The notes: generated by a model from the sequence alone, not told the origin. A stretch of 64,000 nucleotides of DNA from CAYUEN01 sp964443745 (GCA_964443745.1 CAYUEN010000004.1:14428-78427); one strand, 5' to 3'; positions 44,394-53,287 are shown, counted from the stretch's first letter. Program-made: numbers and translations.

Positions 44394-44423
44394 GCGAAAA
44401 ACACTCTTGCCGGGGTGAAAGTA

Positions 44424-44432
44424 TGCTATAAT
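44424..44432 (+). promoter_or_regulatory. Extended -10 of the DUF4160/DUF2442 pair
   Basis: TGCTATAAT is an extended -10 located 41 bases before the proposed TTG start of the DUF4160 gene. Confidence 0.5.
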
Positions 44433-44473
44433 TTTCTCAGTTCAAATATTTGAAAGTCGATCGAAAGGTTTAT

Positions 44474-44716
44474 TTGCCAACCGTACTGAAAATTGGTCCA
44501 TATAAATTTTATTTCTATAGCCATGAACCAAATGGACCGGCACATATTCATATTGATAGAGATAATTTGAGTGCAAAGTTTTGGTTGAATCCTGTTTCAC
44601 TTGCCAGAGATATAGGATTTTCGCCAAAAGAATTGAGAAAAATAGAAAAAATCGTAATTGAGAATCAAGAAAAATTATTGGAGGCGTGGAATGGGTATTT
44701 TGGCTTTGGGTGCTGA
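44474..44716 (+). CDS. DUF4160-family small protein
   Basis: An 80-residue protein beginning at TTG (44474), with AAAGG 5 bases upstream; an alternative TTG lies at 44450. PTVLKIGPYKFYFYSHE, PAHIHIDRD, AKFWLNPV and the end LLEAWNGYF are the complete DUF4160 pattern. These proteins are usually encoded beside a DUF2442 protein, as here, and such pairs have been predicted to be toxin-antitoxin modules. The gene is more AT-rich than its surroundings, which hints at transfer. Confidence 0.82.
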   Translation: MPTVLKIGPYKFYFYSHEPNGPAHIHIDRDNLSAKFWLNPVSLARDIGFSPKELRKIEKIVIENQEKLLEAWNGYFGFGC

Positions 44717-44966
44717 TGAAAGAGTGAAAGATGTCAGAATCGATGAAGATACGTTGAGTGTGGATGTGATGGATGGTCGAACCATAACCGTACCGTTAGT
44801 TTGGTATCCTAGACTCGAACATGCCACCAAAGAACAGCGTCAGAATTGGAAAGTGTGTGGCGGGGGATATGGAATCGAGTGGGAAGATATCGATGAGCAT
44901 CTCAGTACGGAAGGACTCCTTCGTGGAGCGCCCGCACCCAGACTCAAAAATCAAAAAGTCGCATAG
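44691..44966 (+). CDS. DUF2442-family small protein
   Basis: A 91-residue protein that starts at 44691 with GGAGGCG upstream and overlaps the DUF4160 gene by 26 bases. VKDVRIDEDTLSVDVMDGRTITVPLVWYPRLEHATKEQRQNW is the DUF2442 core, followed by GIEWEDIDEHLSTEGLLRG. It is likely the partner, and putative antitoxin, of the upstream DUF4160 protein. The extended C-terminus (RGAPAPRLKNQKVA) is often found in this family. Confidence 0.83.
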   Translation: MGILALGADERVKDVRIDEDTLSVDVMDGRTITVPLVWYPRLEHATKEQRQNWKVCGGGYGIEWEDIDEHLSTEGLLRGAPAPRLKNQKVA

Positions 44967-44979
44967 GCTTATAACCGAG

Positions 44980-45942
44980 TTAGACTTTTATAGTGCTAAA
45001 ATCGAGAGTGACCGTCGTACCTGAACCGGATTTGCTTTCGATATCTAAGGCGATCCCGTAGTGCTCACACACCTCCTTGACGATCCCAAGTCCAAGTCCC
45101 AGCCCTGGCATCGAACTCTTTTCGCGGTAATAGGGTTCGAAGATGCGTTCGGGATGGGCGATGCCCTGCCCTCGATCCTGGATGGTGAGTCTGTTTTCTG
45201 CGAGGGTGATTTGGATGGGGTGGTTGTTTAGATTGTATTTGATCGCATTGGAGAGGAGATTGTCCAGCATACGGGCGATCATGACGCTGTCTGCCCGGAT
45301 GATGATTTCGTTTTGGCATCGAAGCTGCAGGAGCGGGGAGCGCTCCCGGAGTTGTCCGCAGAGTTCGCACAGGTAGATACGCTCCTCTTTGTAGTCGATT
45401 TTGGCGTGGGCGATGGCGTTTTTGAGCCGTTCTTCCAGAGACTCGAGCATCTGCAGACTTTGTAGAATACGTTTGACCCTTTTGCGCTGGGCGTCGTTCA
45501 AGTCGAGTTTTTGTAAGGCGGTAGCGTTCAGATGTGCGGTGGTGATGGGGGTGTTGAGATCATGAATCATCGATCTGGCGAAATTTTCCACCAGATCCAC
45601 CGCTTCGCGCATCGGACGCAGCGAGATGCGGGCGAGGTAGTAGCTCAGTCCCAGCCCGAAGAGAAAAAGAAGCAGCGCGGCGAACGCAAGTTCGCGGTAG
45701 AGTGTATCGTACGCTTCGGTGAAATCCGGCTTTTTGATCGGGCATTCGAACCCTTCGGGGGCATTTTTCAAAAGCCTTTTGCACTGCAGATCATGAAGTT
45801 TGAGGGCGATTTTCTCTTCCTGATGGATACGGCGCGTCTCTTTGTGGCCGTACCACCAGAAGATGAGCGCGCCCATCAACATGATGCCCCCCAGATAGAG
45901 CGCCATAAAGGTCAATAAAGAGCGGCGTTCATACGATCTCAA
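44980..45942 (-). CDS. Sensor histidine kinase
   Basis: A 320-residue membrane kinase: two helices (about 10-30 and 85-105) flank a periplasmic loop with two cysteines (QCKRLL and FECPIKK) that could bind metal or form a disulfide. The H-box is SMIHDLNTPIT, the N-box DNLLSNAIKYN, and the G-boxes DRGQGI and GLGLGLGIVKEV. It should phosphorylate the OmpR-type regulator encoded just upstream. The TTG at 45942 is used as start since it overlaps the regulator end by 14 bases; an ATG 12 codons later is possible. Confidence 0.87.
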   Translation of the reverse strand: MRSYERRSLLTFMALYLGGIMLMGALIFWWYGHKETRRIHQEEKIALKLHDLQCKRLLKNAPEGFECPIKKPDFTEAYDTLYRELAFAALLLFLFGLGLSYYLARISLRPMREAVDLVENFARSMIHDLNTPITTAHLNATALQKLDLNDAQRKRVKRILQSLQMLESLEERLKNAIAHAKIDYKEERIYLCELCGQLRERSPLLQLRCQNEIIIRADSVMIARMLDNLLSNAIKYNLNNHPIQITLAENRLTIQDRGQGIAHPERIFEPYYREKSSMPGLGLGLGIVKEVCEHYGIALDIESKSGSGTTVTLDFSTIKV

Positions 45943-46579
45943 AACGGTATCCTACCCCGCGGACGTTTTTGAGTCCGGCGTAGCCTTCCAGATGGGTGTT
46001 GAGGTGTTTGATATAGACTCGAAAAGTGGTGTCGCTGATAAACTCGTCTTCGTAAAGCTCGCTCATGATCTCCTCTTTGGAGACGATGCGCTTCTTGTGT
46101 CTGATGAAGTAGTCGAGTATTTCGAACTCCTTTTTGGGAAGGGGGTGGGGCGTACCGTCGACGATGAGAGCGTATTGCTCCCTGTCGAGCGCCAGATGGG
46201 GGCTGACGATCAGCTTTTCGTCTTTGATCTTCGCTTCGATGCGAATCAACAGCGTCTCCATATCGAACGGTTTGACCACATAATCATCCGCCCCCGCGCC
46301 GAACCCCTCTCTCAGATCGTTCGCTTCACCCCGTGCGGTCAGGAATATCGCCGGCGTATCGTCTCCGCTGTTTCGGAGCGAAGCGAGCAGATCGAAGCCG
46401 CTCATCCCGGGTACGTTGACATCCAGAAGGTAGAGATCGTAGCGGTTTTCGAAAGTGCGTTCCGACGCTTCGTCGGAGTTTTTGACCCACTCCACCGCAT
46501 ATCCGGCTTCCTGCAGATCTTCATAGACCGTCTCGCCCAGTAGAGGGTCGTCTTCGAGAAAAAGGATGGTTTTTCGCAT
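45929..46579 (-). CDS. OmpR-type response regulator
   Basis: A 216-residue regulator: a receiver domain with acidic pocket (LEDD), phospho-acceptor in LLDVNVPGMSGFD and lysine in VVKPFD, then a winged helix of the OmpR/PhoB type (KKEFEILDYFIRHKKRIVSKEEI...RVYIKHLNTHL). It forms a two-component system with the overlapping kinase. Regulators of this class bind tandem direct repeats with 11-bp period. Two such sites occur at 42072 and 44362, but the link is inference. ATG at 46579 begins the receiver. Confidence 0.9.
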   Translation of the reverse strand: MRKTILFLEDDPLLGETVYEDLQEAGYAVEWVKNSDEASERTFENRYDLYLLDVNVPGMSGFDLLASLRNSGDDTPAIFLTARGEANDLREGFGAGADDYVVKPFDMETLLIRIEAKIKDEKLIVSPHLALDREQYALIVDGTPHPLPKKEFEILDYFIRHKKRIVSKEEIMSELYEDEFISDTTFRVYIKHLNTHLEGYAGLKNVRGVGYRFEIV

Positions 46580-46606
46580 ATTTCGGCTTTCGAATCCGTT
46601 TTCGTT

Positions 46607-46612
46607 ATTGTA
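46607..46612 (-). promoter_or_regulatory. -10-like element of the two-component system
   Basis: TACAAT on the minus strand lies 27 bases before the ATG at 46579. No TAAACACT repeat is present here. Confidence 0.35.
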
Positions 46613-46625
46613 ACACAATCGGGAT

Positions 46626-47744
46626 TCACCCCGCGGGGGTGTCGGAGCGCTTTTTGGGGGAAAAACGGGATTTGAAAAGAAGGCGGAAAACGAGTGCCCA
46701 GAGAATGAGCGAGCTTGCGATTGCGACGACCCCGCCTTCTTCCTGCGTATGGACGATCGACGTGACGTCGATGCCACCGGCAGAAAAGAGCGCATCGAGT
46801 CCCAGACCGAAAAGTATGCTGCCGACTACGATCGAGAAGAGATAGATGAAGAGCGTCTTGTCGCCGAGCATCTTTCTGACCACCCCGATTGTGACGGTGT
46901 TGGTCGCGGGACCCGCGGAGAGAAAGACAAACGCCGCCCCCGCACTCACCCCCGAGAGCATCAATCCGGCGGCGATAGGCAGGGAGGCGGTCGCACAGAC
47001 ATACATGGGGACGGCGATCGCGATCGCGATCAGATAGGAGAGGGTGGGGTGCAACCTGAGAATTTCGCTCAGATTTTCCGGAATCGCGACGGTGATCGCC
47101 GCACCTAGCAATACACCCCAGAGCAGCGGTGCGGCTATATCTCCAAGTAGCGTGACGAAGGCGTAACGTATCGCGGCGGAAAGTGAAAAGCCCTTTTTGT
47201 TTTCGTTTGCGCAGCAGCCGGCATTCTTCTTCGCTTCGGGAGGCCCGAAGGTCGTGAAATCGCGTGAGAAGGAGGTGGTGGCGCGAAGAGAGACGGGTTT
47301 GGGAGATGCGGCGAAGGAGGACTGCGGCCGAGAGGGGGCAATGAGATTGGTCAGAATGCCTGCGACTGTCGCGATGATCATCGAAGTTATGAGACGATAG
47401 AGGGTAAAGAGCCAGCCGAACATCCCGAACGTCGCCAGAATCGAATCGACCCCGGTGATCGGTGTGGAGATCAGAAAGGAGAGTGTCGCGCCGTTGCTCG
47501 CGCCGCTTTTTTTGATCGAAGTGGCCAGCGGAATCACCCCGCAAGAGCAAACCGGCAGAGGGATTCCGAAAAGTGTCGATTTGACGATGGAGCCGACCGA
47601 ATCGTTTCCCAGATGTCTGGTCACCAGCGAATCGGGTACCGTCTCATGAAGGATTCCGGCAAAAAGAAGACCGAAAAGAATATAAGGCGCCATCGCGTTG
47701 CTCAGCTCCCAGAGTGCGCCGAAAAAAGAGAGAACCGCCTCCAT
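46626..47744 (-). CDS. SO_0444-type metal efflux permease
   Basis: A 372-residue membrane protein with about nine helices. The motif GIPLPVCSCGVIPLA with a CSC triad in a membrane segment is characteristic of the SO_0444 family permease, proposed to export Cu or Zn. A cytosolic loop between about residues 135 and 190 has a CC pair (NAGCCANE). It ends a two-gene unit with the 12-heme cytochrome (3-bp gap), and the two-component system follows on the same strand. Confidence 0.82.
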   Translation of the reverse strand: MEAVLSFFGALWELSNAMAPYILFGLLFAGILHETVPDSLVTRHLGNDSVGSIVKSTLFGIPLPVCSCGVIPLATSIKKSGASNGATLSFLISTPITGVDSILATFGMFGWLFTLYRLITSMIIATVAGILTNLIAPSRPQSSFAASPKPVSLRATTSFSRDFTTFGPPEAKKNAGCCANENKKGFSLSAAIRYAFVTLLGDIAAPLLWGVLLGAAITVAIPENLSEILRLHPTLSYLIAIAIAVPMYVCATASLPIAAGLMLSGVSAGAAFVFLSAGPATNTVTIGVVRKMLGDKTLFIYLFSIVVGSILFGLGLDALFSAGGIDVTSIVHTQEEGGVVAIASSLILWALVFRLLFKSRFSPKKRSDTPAG

Positions 47745-47747
47745 CCG

Positions 47748-50120
47748 CTAACGCCTCTTTCTTCTTCGAAACCACCAGTAGGCGATCGCGATGCCCGCCA
47801 GCAAACCGCCCAGCACCTGTACCCATGCGCTTATCAGGAGGCTTTTGTTCAAGATCGTTCGGTGCGTCTTGTTGTCGATCGTCACGCCCGCAACTTCGGC
47901 GGTATGGACCATCAACGATACGGCCAGATCTTCGTCGGGTATCTCCTTGTGGCAGCTTAGACAGACGCCCCGTCGGTCGACTCTGGCGCGGGTTTGGTTG
48001 TCGAGTGCGCGCGAGAGTCGCCAGTGGTTGCCGACCGTTTGGAGTTGGGTACCGTTTTCGTCGACGAAACGGGAGTAGTCGTCTTTTAGGTTGGGGATGG
48101 CGGGAATCTGCTCGTCGACGTTTTTGGGGAGGATTTTCCGATCGGCGCTCATCAAATCGACGATCGTCGTTCGGGTTTGGTCGGCGAAATACGTTCCGCC
48201 CCCGATGCCGTAACCGAGCGCTTTGGCGCTGGCGTGGCAGCTCTCGCAACTGCGTCCCTTTTTGGTGATCGTGTGGGGGTTGACAGGTGACATGACGATC
48301 GAATTGACTCCCTCCTCCCCGTGGCCTTCGACGTTGGGAATCTTGAAGATATGGTTTTGCAGCAGCGCCTTTCCGCTTTTGCCGATGACGGTGAGGGTCA
48401 CCTGGCATCCGGGGATGACCGGCGAGACGCGCCCTTCGCCGTTTTGGGCCAGCGGAGGATCCTCCCACCTCAGATAAGAGCGGGTTTCGGTCACCTTGCC
48501 GTCGACTAGAAACGATTTGAGGTTGTCGACTTCGCCGGTGATGCCGTGACGGTGGCTTTTGGAAGCGGCGAGATAGTCCGGATTACGTTTGCCGCCGGAG
48601 TAGTCGATTTTGACATGACAGCCGTAACACTGCGGAGCCCATGCGGCATGACAGGTATAGCATTCGAGTCTATCGGTATGCGCTTTGATCCGATCCATCG
48701 CCACGAGCCCTTCGCGGGAGAGTTTGCCCTCCTTTTTGAGTCCTTTGAGCGGCGTAAGCGTAAGATCCCTGCCCGAAGCCAGATGCATCACCACTTTGTT
48801 TCCCTTACGGACGGCGTGCGGCATCGGATTGCCTCTGGCGCTCAGCAAAAATCCGTCGCCGCGATCTTTGGGGACATATCCTTTTTCGAGATATTCAGCA
48901 AGTGTCCGGACCGTACCGCGCGGGGCGCCTTTTGCCGGTGTAGTGGCGAATTCATCGCCGTATCCGAGCGGAAGCTCCCACGGATATCTGTCGGTCGTAC
49001 CATGACAATCCTGACATTCGATCTCCACCGCTCCCAGATTGGCACCCGTGATGAAGCCGTCGCCGTGGAGGTCGTTGGAGGTGTGGCAATCCTGACAGAG
49101 CATCCCTTTGGTGTAGTGGATGTCCTCCTGAAGATGGAGATAGCGTTTTGTGTGGAGTTTGGGCTGGGGATTGCCCGCATCGTCGAAAGTCGCCTTATAT
49201 TCGGTCTCCATAAGTCCCTGGTAGGAGACGCCGATTCGCTTGCCGCGATTGTGACAGGTGGTACAAGTTTCGACCGGTATACCGGAGTAGCAGACGCCAT
49301 GAATCGAGACGTTTACGTCGCGTGAAGACTGGATCGCATGGACGAGAAGATGACCCGGCTCCTTTTTGGGGATCGTGGGATCGCCCCCTTCGTAGAAGCC
49401 TTCGTTGGAGTAGGGGATATGGCAGGAGGAGCAGCCGATACCCCGGAAGTCTCCCCGTCTGTATCTGCCTTTGCCGCCGGTGTGACAGCGCAGACACTCC
49501 TGGCGCAGGTAGGTATAGACGGAGAGTGTCGGATCCTTCTCCACCTCTTCGGCCGTCGGTGCGGGCGGGAGTTCGATCTGCTTCTTCAAAAATGCCTGCG
49601 GCTCCTTTTTGGACAGACCTTTCATATAGTTTTCGTAGGTGTCGGTACCGAGGCGTTTGTGGATATTTTCGACACCGAAGTTGGCGTAGGTGTGGTTGTA
49701 ACCCTCCTTGGCTCCGAATCCCCAGATCGCCCCGTGTATCTTTCCGCTTTCGGTCGCCATCAGGTTGTTCCACTGTGCGCTTACCTGCTCCTTGTGGCAG
49801 ATGCCGCAGGTGTTTTCGTTGATCCACGGACTTCCGGGTGCGGGATAGAAGGCTTTGGGGCCCTTGTGGTCGAGAAAATAGGGAAGGGTGCCGCTATGGG
49901 CGTCGCTTTTCTCCTTCGCTTCGGGGTTTCCGCCGTGACAAACGATACAGTCGTTGCCTTTCGCCCCCGCTTTTTCGGCGATGCGATAGATCTCCCGCAT
50001 CATCTTCGAATGGGGATCCCGGATCTGTTCGATCCCTTTGTGGCATGCCATACAGCCGTTGGCTCCATGGAGCGAAAGCGTCACCAGAAAAATCGAAACG
50101 AAAAACGAAAATATACGCAC
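47748..50120 (-). CDS. Membrane-anchored 12-heme c-type cytochrome
   Basis: A 790-residue exported protein with twelve CXXCH motifs (CMACH, CIVCH, CGICH, CLRCH, CSSCH, CTTCH, CQDCH twice, CYTCH, CYGCH, CESCH, CLSCH) and many additional His for the second axial ligand. A C-terminal helix (VLGGLLAGIAIAYWWF) followed by RRRKRR anchors it in the inner membrane, with the haem part in the periplasm. It is not a recognisable NrfA or HAO. The start is GTG at 50120 with AAGGAGGGGCG upstream. The partner enzyme is unknown. Confidence 0.85.
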   Translation of the reverse strand: MRIFSFFVSIFLVTLSLHGANGCMACHKGIEQIRDPHSKMMREIYRIAEKAGAKGNDCIVCHGGNPEAKEKSDAHSGTLPYFLDHKGPKAFYPAPGSPWINENTCGICHKEQVSAQWNNLMATESGKIHGAIWGFGAKEGYNHTYANFGVENIHKRLGTDTYENYMKGLSKKEPQAFLKKQIELPPAPTAEEVEKDPTLSVYTYLRQECLRCHTGGKGRYRRGDFRGIGCSSCHIPYSNEGFYEGGDPTIPKKEPGHLLVHAIQSSRDVNVSIHGVCYSGIPVETCTTCHNRGKRIGVSYQGLMETEYKATFDDAGNPQPKLHTKRYLHLQEDIHYTKGMLCQDCHTSNDLHGDGFITGANLGAVEIECQDCHGTTDRYPWELPLGYGDEFATTPAKGAPRGTVRTLAEYLEKGYVPKDRGDGFLLSARGNPMPHAVRKGNKVVMHLASGRDLTLTPLKGLKKEGKLSREGLVAMDRIKAHTDRLECYTCHAAWAPQCYGCHVKIDYSGGKRNPDYLAASKSHRHGITGEVDNLKSFLVDGKVTETRSYLRWEDPPLAQNGEGRVSPVIPGCQVTLTVIGKSGKALLQNHIFKIPNVEGHGEEGVNSIVMSPVNPHTITKKGRSCESCHASAKALGYGIGGGTYFADQTRTTIVDLMSADRKILPKNVDEQIPAIPNLKDDYSRFVDENGTQLQTVGNHWRLSRALDNQTRARVDRRGVCLSCHKEIPDEDLAVSLMVHTAEVAGVTIDNKTHRTILNKSLLISAWVQVLGGLLAGIAIAYWWFRRRKRR

Positions 50121-50323
50121 CGCCCCTCCTTTTGATATCTGCGGATATACTACCACAATTTTACCAATCTCTCATATCGCGCCCTTTTCATCCTGCTGAA
50201 GCACACCCGTTGCGTATGACAAGGTAAAGAAGCATATCTACCCCTCTCCTTTTTTTGAGAGGATTCATGATAGAATGATAGCGATTAAATATAAATAAAT
50301 ATTATATATTAAAAGGAGAGTGC
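50121..50323. other. 203-bp divergent intergenic region
   Basis: It lies between the 12-heme cytochrome gene (minus) and the flavin reductase gene (plus). It holds a weak stem CCTCTC/GAGAGG (50243-50262) with a T-rich loop and a -10-like TAGAAT (50271-50276). A very AT-rich stretch before AAAAGGAGAG of the plus-strand gene completes the region. No RNA gene was recognised. Confidence 0.5.
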
Positions 50324-50917
50324 ATGGTGATCGACTACCGGAAAACCACACCGGCCGAAAACTACAAGCTGATGAGTCAATCGATCGTTCCAAGACCGAT
50401 CGCCTGGATCGTGACCGAAAGCGGGGGTGTCGTCAACCTCGCCCCTTTCAGCTATTTCACCGCTCTCTCTTCGCATCCGCCCACGGTGATCGTCTCCATC
50501 GGTCACAAAAGCGACGGTACCAGCAAAGATACGCTTCGAAACCTCCGCGAAAGCGGCAGATGCACTCTTTGCATGGTGGACGAGGCGCATCTGGAAGCGA
50601 TGCATCTGACTTCCAAAGAGATGGCGGCCAACGAGAGCGAGGCCGAAGCGTTCGCGATTCCGCTGCGAAAAAAGATGGAGGGGTATCCGCCGATCGTCGC
50701 GGGCGTTCCGATCGCCCTCTTCTGCAGACTCTACGAAGAGATCGATCTGAAAGGAAGCAAAACCGTCCCGCTGATTCTGGAGATCGAGGCGCAGTATCTG
50801 GACGATACGATCGTATCCGACGCAGACTCTCTTCTAATCGAGTGGCGGCCGATCGGCAGGGTCGCGAAGCGCTACGCGAAGATGGGCGAAGAGATCGCTC
50901 CTGCGAAAATCCCGTAG
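50324..50917 (+). CDS. Flavin reductase-like (FMN-binding) protein
   Basis: A 197-residue protein of the flavin reductase-like family. Landmarks are SQSIVPRPIAWIVT, NLAPFSYFTALSSHPP and KDTLRNLRESG, which form the FMN site. Such proteins act as flavoredoxins or NAD(P)H:flavin reductases, or bind FMN for electron transfer. Partner not known. Strong AAAAGGAG is upstream. The ICMT-like gene begins directly after its stop codon. Confidence 0.85.
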   Translation: MVIDYRKTTPAENYKLMSQSIVPRPIAWIVTESGGVVNLAPFSYFTALSSHPPTVIVSIGHKSDGTSKDTLRNLRESGRCTLCMVDEAHLEAMHLTSKEMAANESEAEAFAIPLRKKMEGYPPIVAGVPIALFCRLYEEIDLKGSKTVPLILEIEAQYLDDTIVSDADSLLIEWRPIGRVAKRYAKMGEEIAPAKIP

Positions 50918-51457
50918 ATGCGAAAGTTTCGCACCACCTTTTCCGTCGCCGTCCGCATTTTTCTCTGGGTGCTTTTGCTCGCGGGCGGAGCGGTCGGAGG
51001 CATCTGGCTCGATTTGCGTTTTTTTCGGACGCTCTTTTTCGATCCGCTCTTCCATCTGTTCACGTTCGTCGTGGGAGTGGGATTGATGGCGCTCGCTTTT
51101 CGCGCGGCGGCTGTCGGAGGAAGGGCGTTGGCCAGATACGGCAGAAGGGGGGATCTTCCCAGGCTTGAGACCGACCGTCTCGTGACGACGGGAATCTATG
51201 CGAAGATGCGCCATCCGATGCTTTTCGGGCTCGCCCTCGTTCCGCCGGCCCTCGCGCTCATGATCGGTTCGCCTTCGTTTATCGTGGGGATCGCTCCGCT
51301 GGAGATGCTCTTTATCGTGGTGATGGTGATGACGCTGGAAGAGGCCGAATGCAGGAGGAAATTCGGTGCCGATTACGACGACTACGCCTCGAAAACCCCC
51401 GCCGTCTGTTTCAGGCCGGAGTGTCTAAAGGCGCTTTTTGGCGCAAAAGAGCGTTAG
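50918..51457 (+). CDS. Isoprenylcysteine carboxyl methyltransferase-like membrane enzyme
   Basis: A 179-residue membrane protein with about four helices and the ICMT/PEMT signature LVTTGIYAKMRHPMLFGLAL, then LEEAECRRKFGADYDDYASKTP near the C-terminus. Both bind SAM. Bacterial members methylate lipids or unknown membrane substrates. It starts directly after the flavin reductase stop and ends 4 bases into the convergent yebC gene. Confidence 0.82.
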   Translation: MRKFRTTFSVAVRIFLWVLLLAGGAVGGIWLDLRFFRTLFFDPLFHLFTFVVGVGLMALAFRAAAVGGRALARYGRRGDLPRLETDRLVTTGIYAKMRHPMLFGLALVPPALALMIGSPSFIVGIAPLEMLFIVVMVMTLEEAECRRKFGADYDDYASKTPAVCFRPECLKALFGAKER

Positions 51458-52164
51458 TCGATATTGGTGTATACGGCTTGTACGTCGTCATCCTCTTCGA
51501 TACGGTCCAGAAGTTTTTCGACATCTTCCATCTGCGTTTCCGTAAGCGTGATGGGTTGGTTGGGGATATACTGCAGCGAAGCCTTCGCGGGTTCGATTCC
51601 TCTGTCCCGAAGCGCGTTGGAGAGGGCGCCGAAATTCTCGTAGGAGCCGTAGAGATAGAGTGTGTCTCCTTCCGTTTCGAGCTCCTCCAATCCCGCGTCG
51701 ATCAATTCCAATTCCAGCTCTTCGACATCCGGAATCTCGTTTGCATGCAGTTGGAAAACCGATTTTCGTGTGAACATGAAATCTAGCGAACCGGAAGTCA
51801 GCGGTTGCCCGCCGAGTTTGTTGAAATAACTCTTGATATTGGCGACGGTGCGGGTGTTGTTGTCGGTCGCGCACTCCACGATGATCAGTGCACCGTGCGG
51901 TCCCTTGCCCTCGTAGGTGATCTCCTGGATCTGATCCGCATCTTTTCCGCCGGCACGTTTGATCGCCGCTTCGATGTTCTCCTTGGGCATATTGTTGGCT
52001 TTGGCCGTCTGGATCGCACTGCGGAGTTTGGGGTTCATCTCCGGGTCGGGACCTCCCTCCTTGGCCGCCATCGTGATCGATTTGGCCAGTTTCGGAAAGA
52101 TTTTGGACATCGTAGCCCACCGCTTCTCTTTCGCCGCTCGGCGATACTCGAACGCTCTACCCAT
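51454..52164 (-). CDS. yebC: YebC/PmpR-family protein
   Basis: A 236-residue protein with the complete YebC pattern: MGRAFEYRRAAKEKRW at the start, FPKLAKSITMAAKEGGPDPEMN, KRAGGKDADQIQEITYEGKGPHG and the acidic C-terminus. YebC proteins are either transcriptional regulators or translation factors that relieve ribosome stalling at polyproline. GAGGAT precedes the ATG at 52164. Confidence 0.93.
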   Translation of the reverse strand: MGRAFEYRRAAKEKRWATMSKIFPKLAKSITMAAKEGGPDPEMNPKLRSAIQTAKANNMPKENIEAAIKRAGGKDADQIQEITYEGKGPHGALIIVECATDNNTRTVANIKSYFNKLGGQPLTSGSLDFMFTRKSVFQLHANEIPDVEELELELIDAGLEELETEGDTLYLYGSYENFGALSNALRDRGIEPAKASLQYIPNQPITLTETQMEDVEKLLDRIEEDDDVQAVYTNID

Positions 52165-52226
52165 TGAAAAATCCTCGTTATGGTCTTGAAATGGGCGCAT
52201 GATAGCACAAAAAGTTTTCATCATGA

Positions 52227-52736
52227 TCAATCCCGCTTTAAAAACCGTTCGTACAAAAGCCCCTGGACGACACCCGTGACGATCAGCCAGAAAGAGAAAA
52301 GAAGAGCGTATTTCCAGCCGAAATAGTCGACCAAGATGGGAAGAAGAGGAAGCTTGATCGCGCGGGTGTAGAAGAAGGTCACGAGAAGGCCCTCTTTGGC
52401 GCCGTGGTCGCGTATCTTGGCCAGCATAGGATACCAGACGTAGGAGGGGCCGTGGCTGAGAATACCGCCTACCGTGGCATAGACCCACCCTCTTAGGCCC
52501 GATTCCCGCCCCAGGTGGCGGCTGATCTTTCGCGCGTCGAAGAAGTGGTCGATCGCACCCAACAAAAAGATGACGACCAGCAGTATCGGCAGGATCTTCA
52601 GAAAGACCGCACCGCTTTTGTGGAGAGCCAGAAGGGTTTTGTCGGGAAAGAGGCGGTAGAGTACGGCGTAGAGGCCAAGAACGAGCGTCAGAAAGAGCGT
52701 GCCGCCGACTTTGACCCGTTTTCGTTTTTCGCTCAT
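52227..52736 (-). CDS. Split permease, second half
   Basis: A 169-residue membrane protein with about four helices (from FLTLVLGLYAVLY). The central GGILSHGPSYVWYPMLAKIRDHGAKEGLLVTFFYTRA resembles one half of an ArsP_1/YraQ-type permease. The upstream gene encodes the complementary half, and the two overlap in ATGA. Together they probably form one transporter of two subunits. Substrate is not known. Confidence 0.68.
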   Translation of the reverse strand: MSEKRKRVKVGGTLFLTLVLGLYAVLYRLFPDKTLLALHKSGAVFLKILPILLVVIFLLGAIDHFFDARKISRHLGRESGLRGWVYATVGGILSHGPSYVWYPMLAKIRDHGAKEGLLVTFFYTRAIKLPLLPILVDYFGWKYALLFSFWLIVTGVVQGLLYERFLKRD

Positions 52737-53182
52737 GAAAACATCTCCGCGCTCACGGTCGTCAACCAGGCGGTGACAAAGGCGAAAACGAGGCTCAGAA
52801 GGTTGCGCGTGAGGGTGAAACGCGCGCCGAAAAGCGACCACTCTAGCGGTAGCTGCGTGATGCCGAGCGTCACCCATGAAAGGATGAAGGCGCTGACGGC
52901 ATAGAGGCTCACGCCGTTGCGCAGCAGATCGCCTCCCAGAATGTAGCTGATGATCGGTTGGCCCGTCGCGACGGTGCCCGCTCCCACGCCGATCGCCATA
53001 TCGACCAGAGGGCCGTGTCCGAAGAGGGCGGTGAGCGTTTTGGGTGTGACGAAAGTCTCGAAAAGGCCTATCAGCAAAAAGAGGGCGGCAAGCATGGGAG
53101 AGATTCTTATGAACATGACAAAGCCGCCCAGTAGGGATTCGGCGAAAGTTTTCTTCTCTTTGTTTCGCTTCATGCTCATCAT
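52733..53182 (-). CDS. Split permease, first half
   Basis: A 149-residue membrane protein with about four helices. LFLLIGLFETFVTPKTLTALFGHGPLVDMAIGVGAGTVATGQPIISYILGG is a half of the permease fold, with a re-entrant GAGTVATGQP loop as in full-length ArsP_1/YraQ members. Full-length permeases have two such halves in one chain. Start among three close ATGs (53182, 53179, 53173) is uncertain; none has a strong ribosome binding site. It overlaps the second half (ATGA). Confidence 0.68.
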   Translation of the reverse strand: MMSMKRNKEKKTFAESLLGGFVMFIRISPMLAALFLLIGLFETFVTPKTLTALFGHGPLVDMAIGVGAGTVATGQPIISYILGGDLLRNGVSLYAVSAFILSWVTLGITQLPLEWSLFGARFTLTRNLLSLVFAFVTAWLTTVSAEMFS

Positions 53183-53234
53183 ACTACGCAAAAGGGGATT
53201 AAAAGAAAATTTGGCGAAAAAATAAAATGAATTA

Positions 53235-53264
53235 TTGACTTTAAGCGTCATAAAAGGCTATAAT
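53235..53264 (+). promoter_or_regulatory. Sigma-70-like promoter of the SQR-like gene
   Basis: TTGACT (53235-53240) and a perfect TATAAT (53259-53264) are 18 bases apart, 23 bases before the ATG at 53288. It is the best promoter in the window. Confidence 0.75.
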
Positions 53265-53287
53265 TTCCAAAACTGCAGCAGGAGCGA

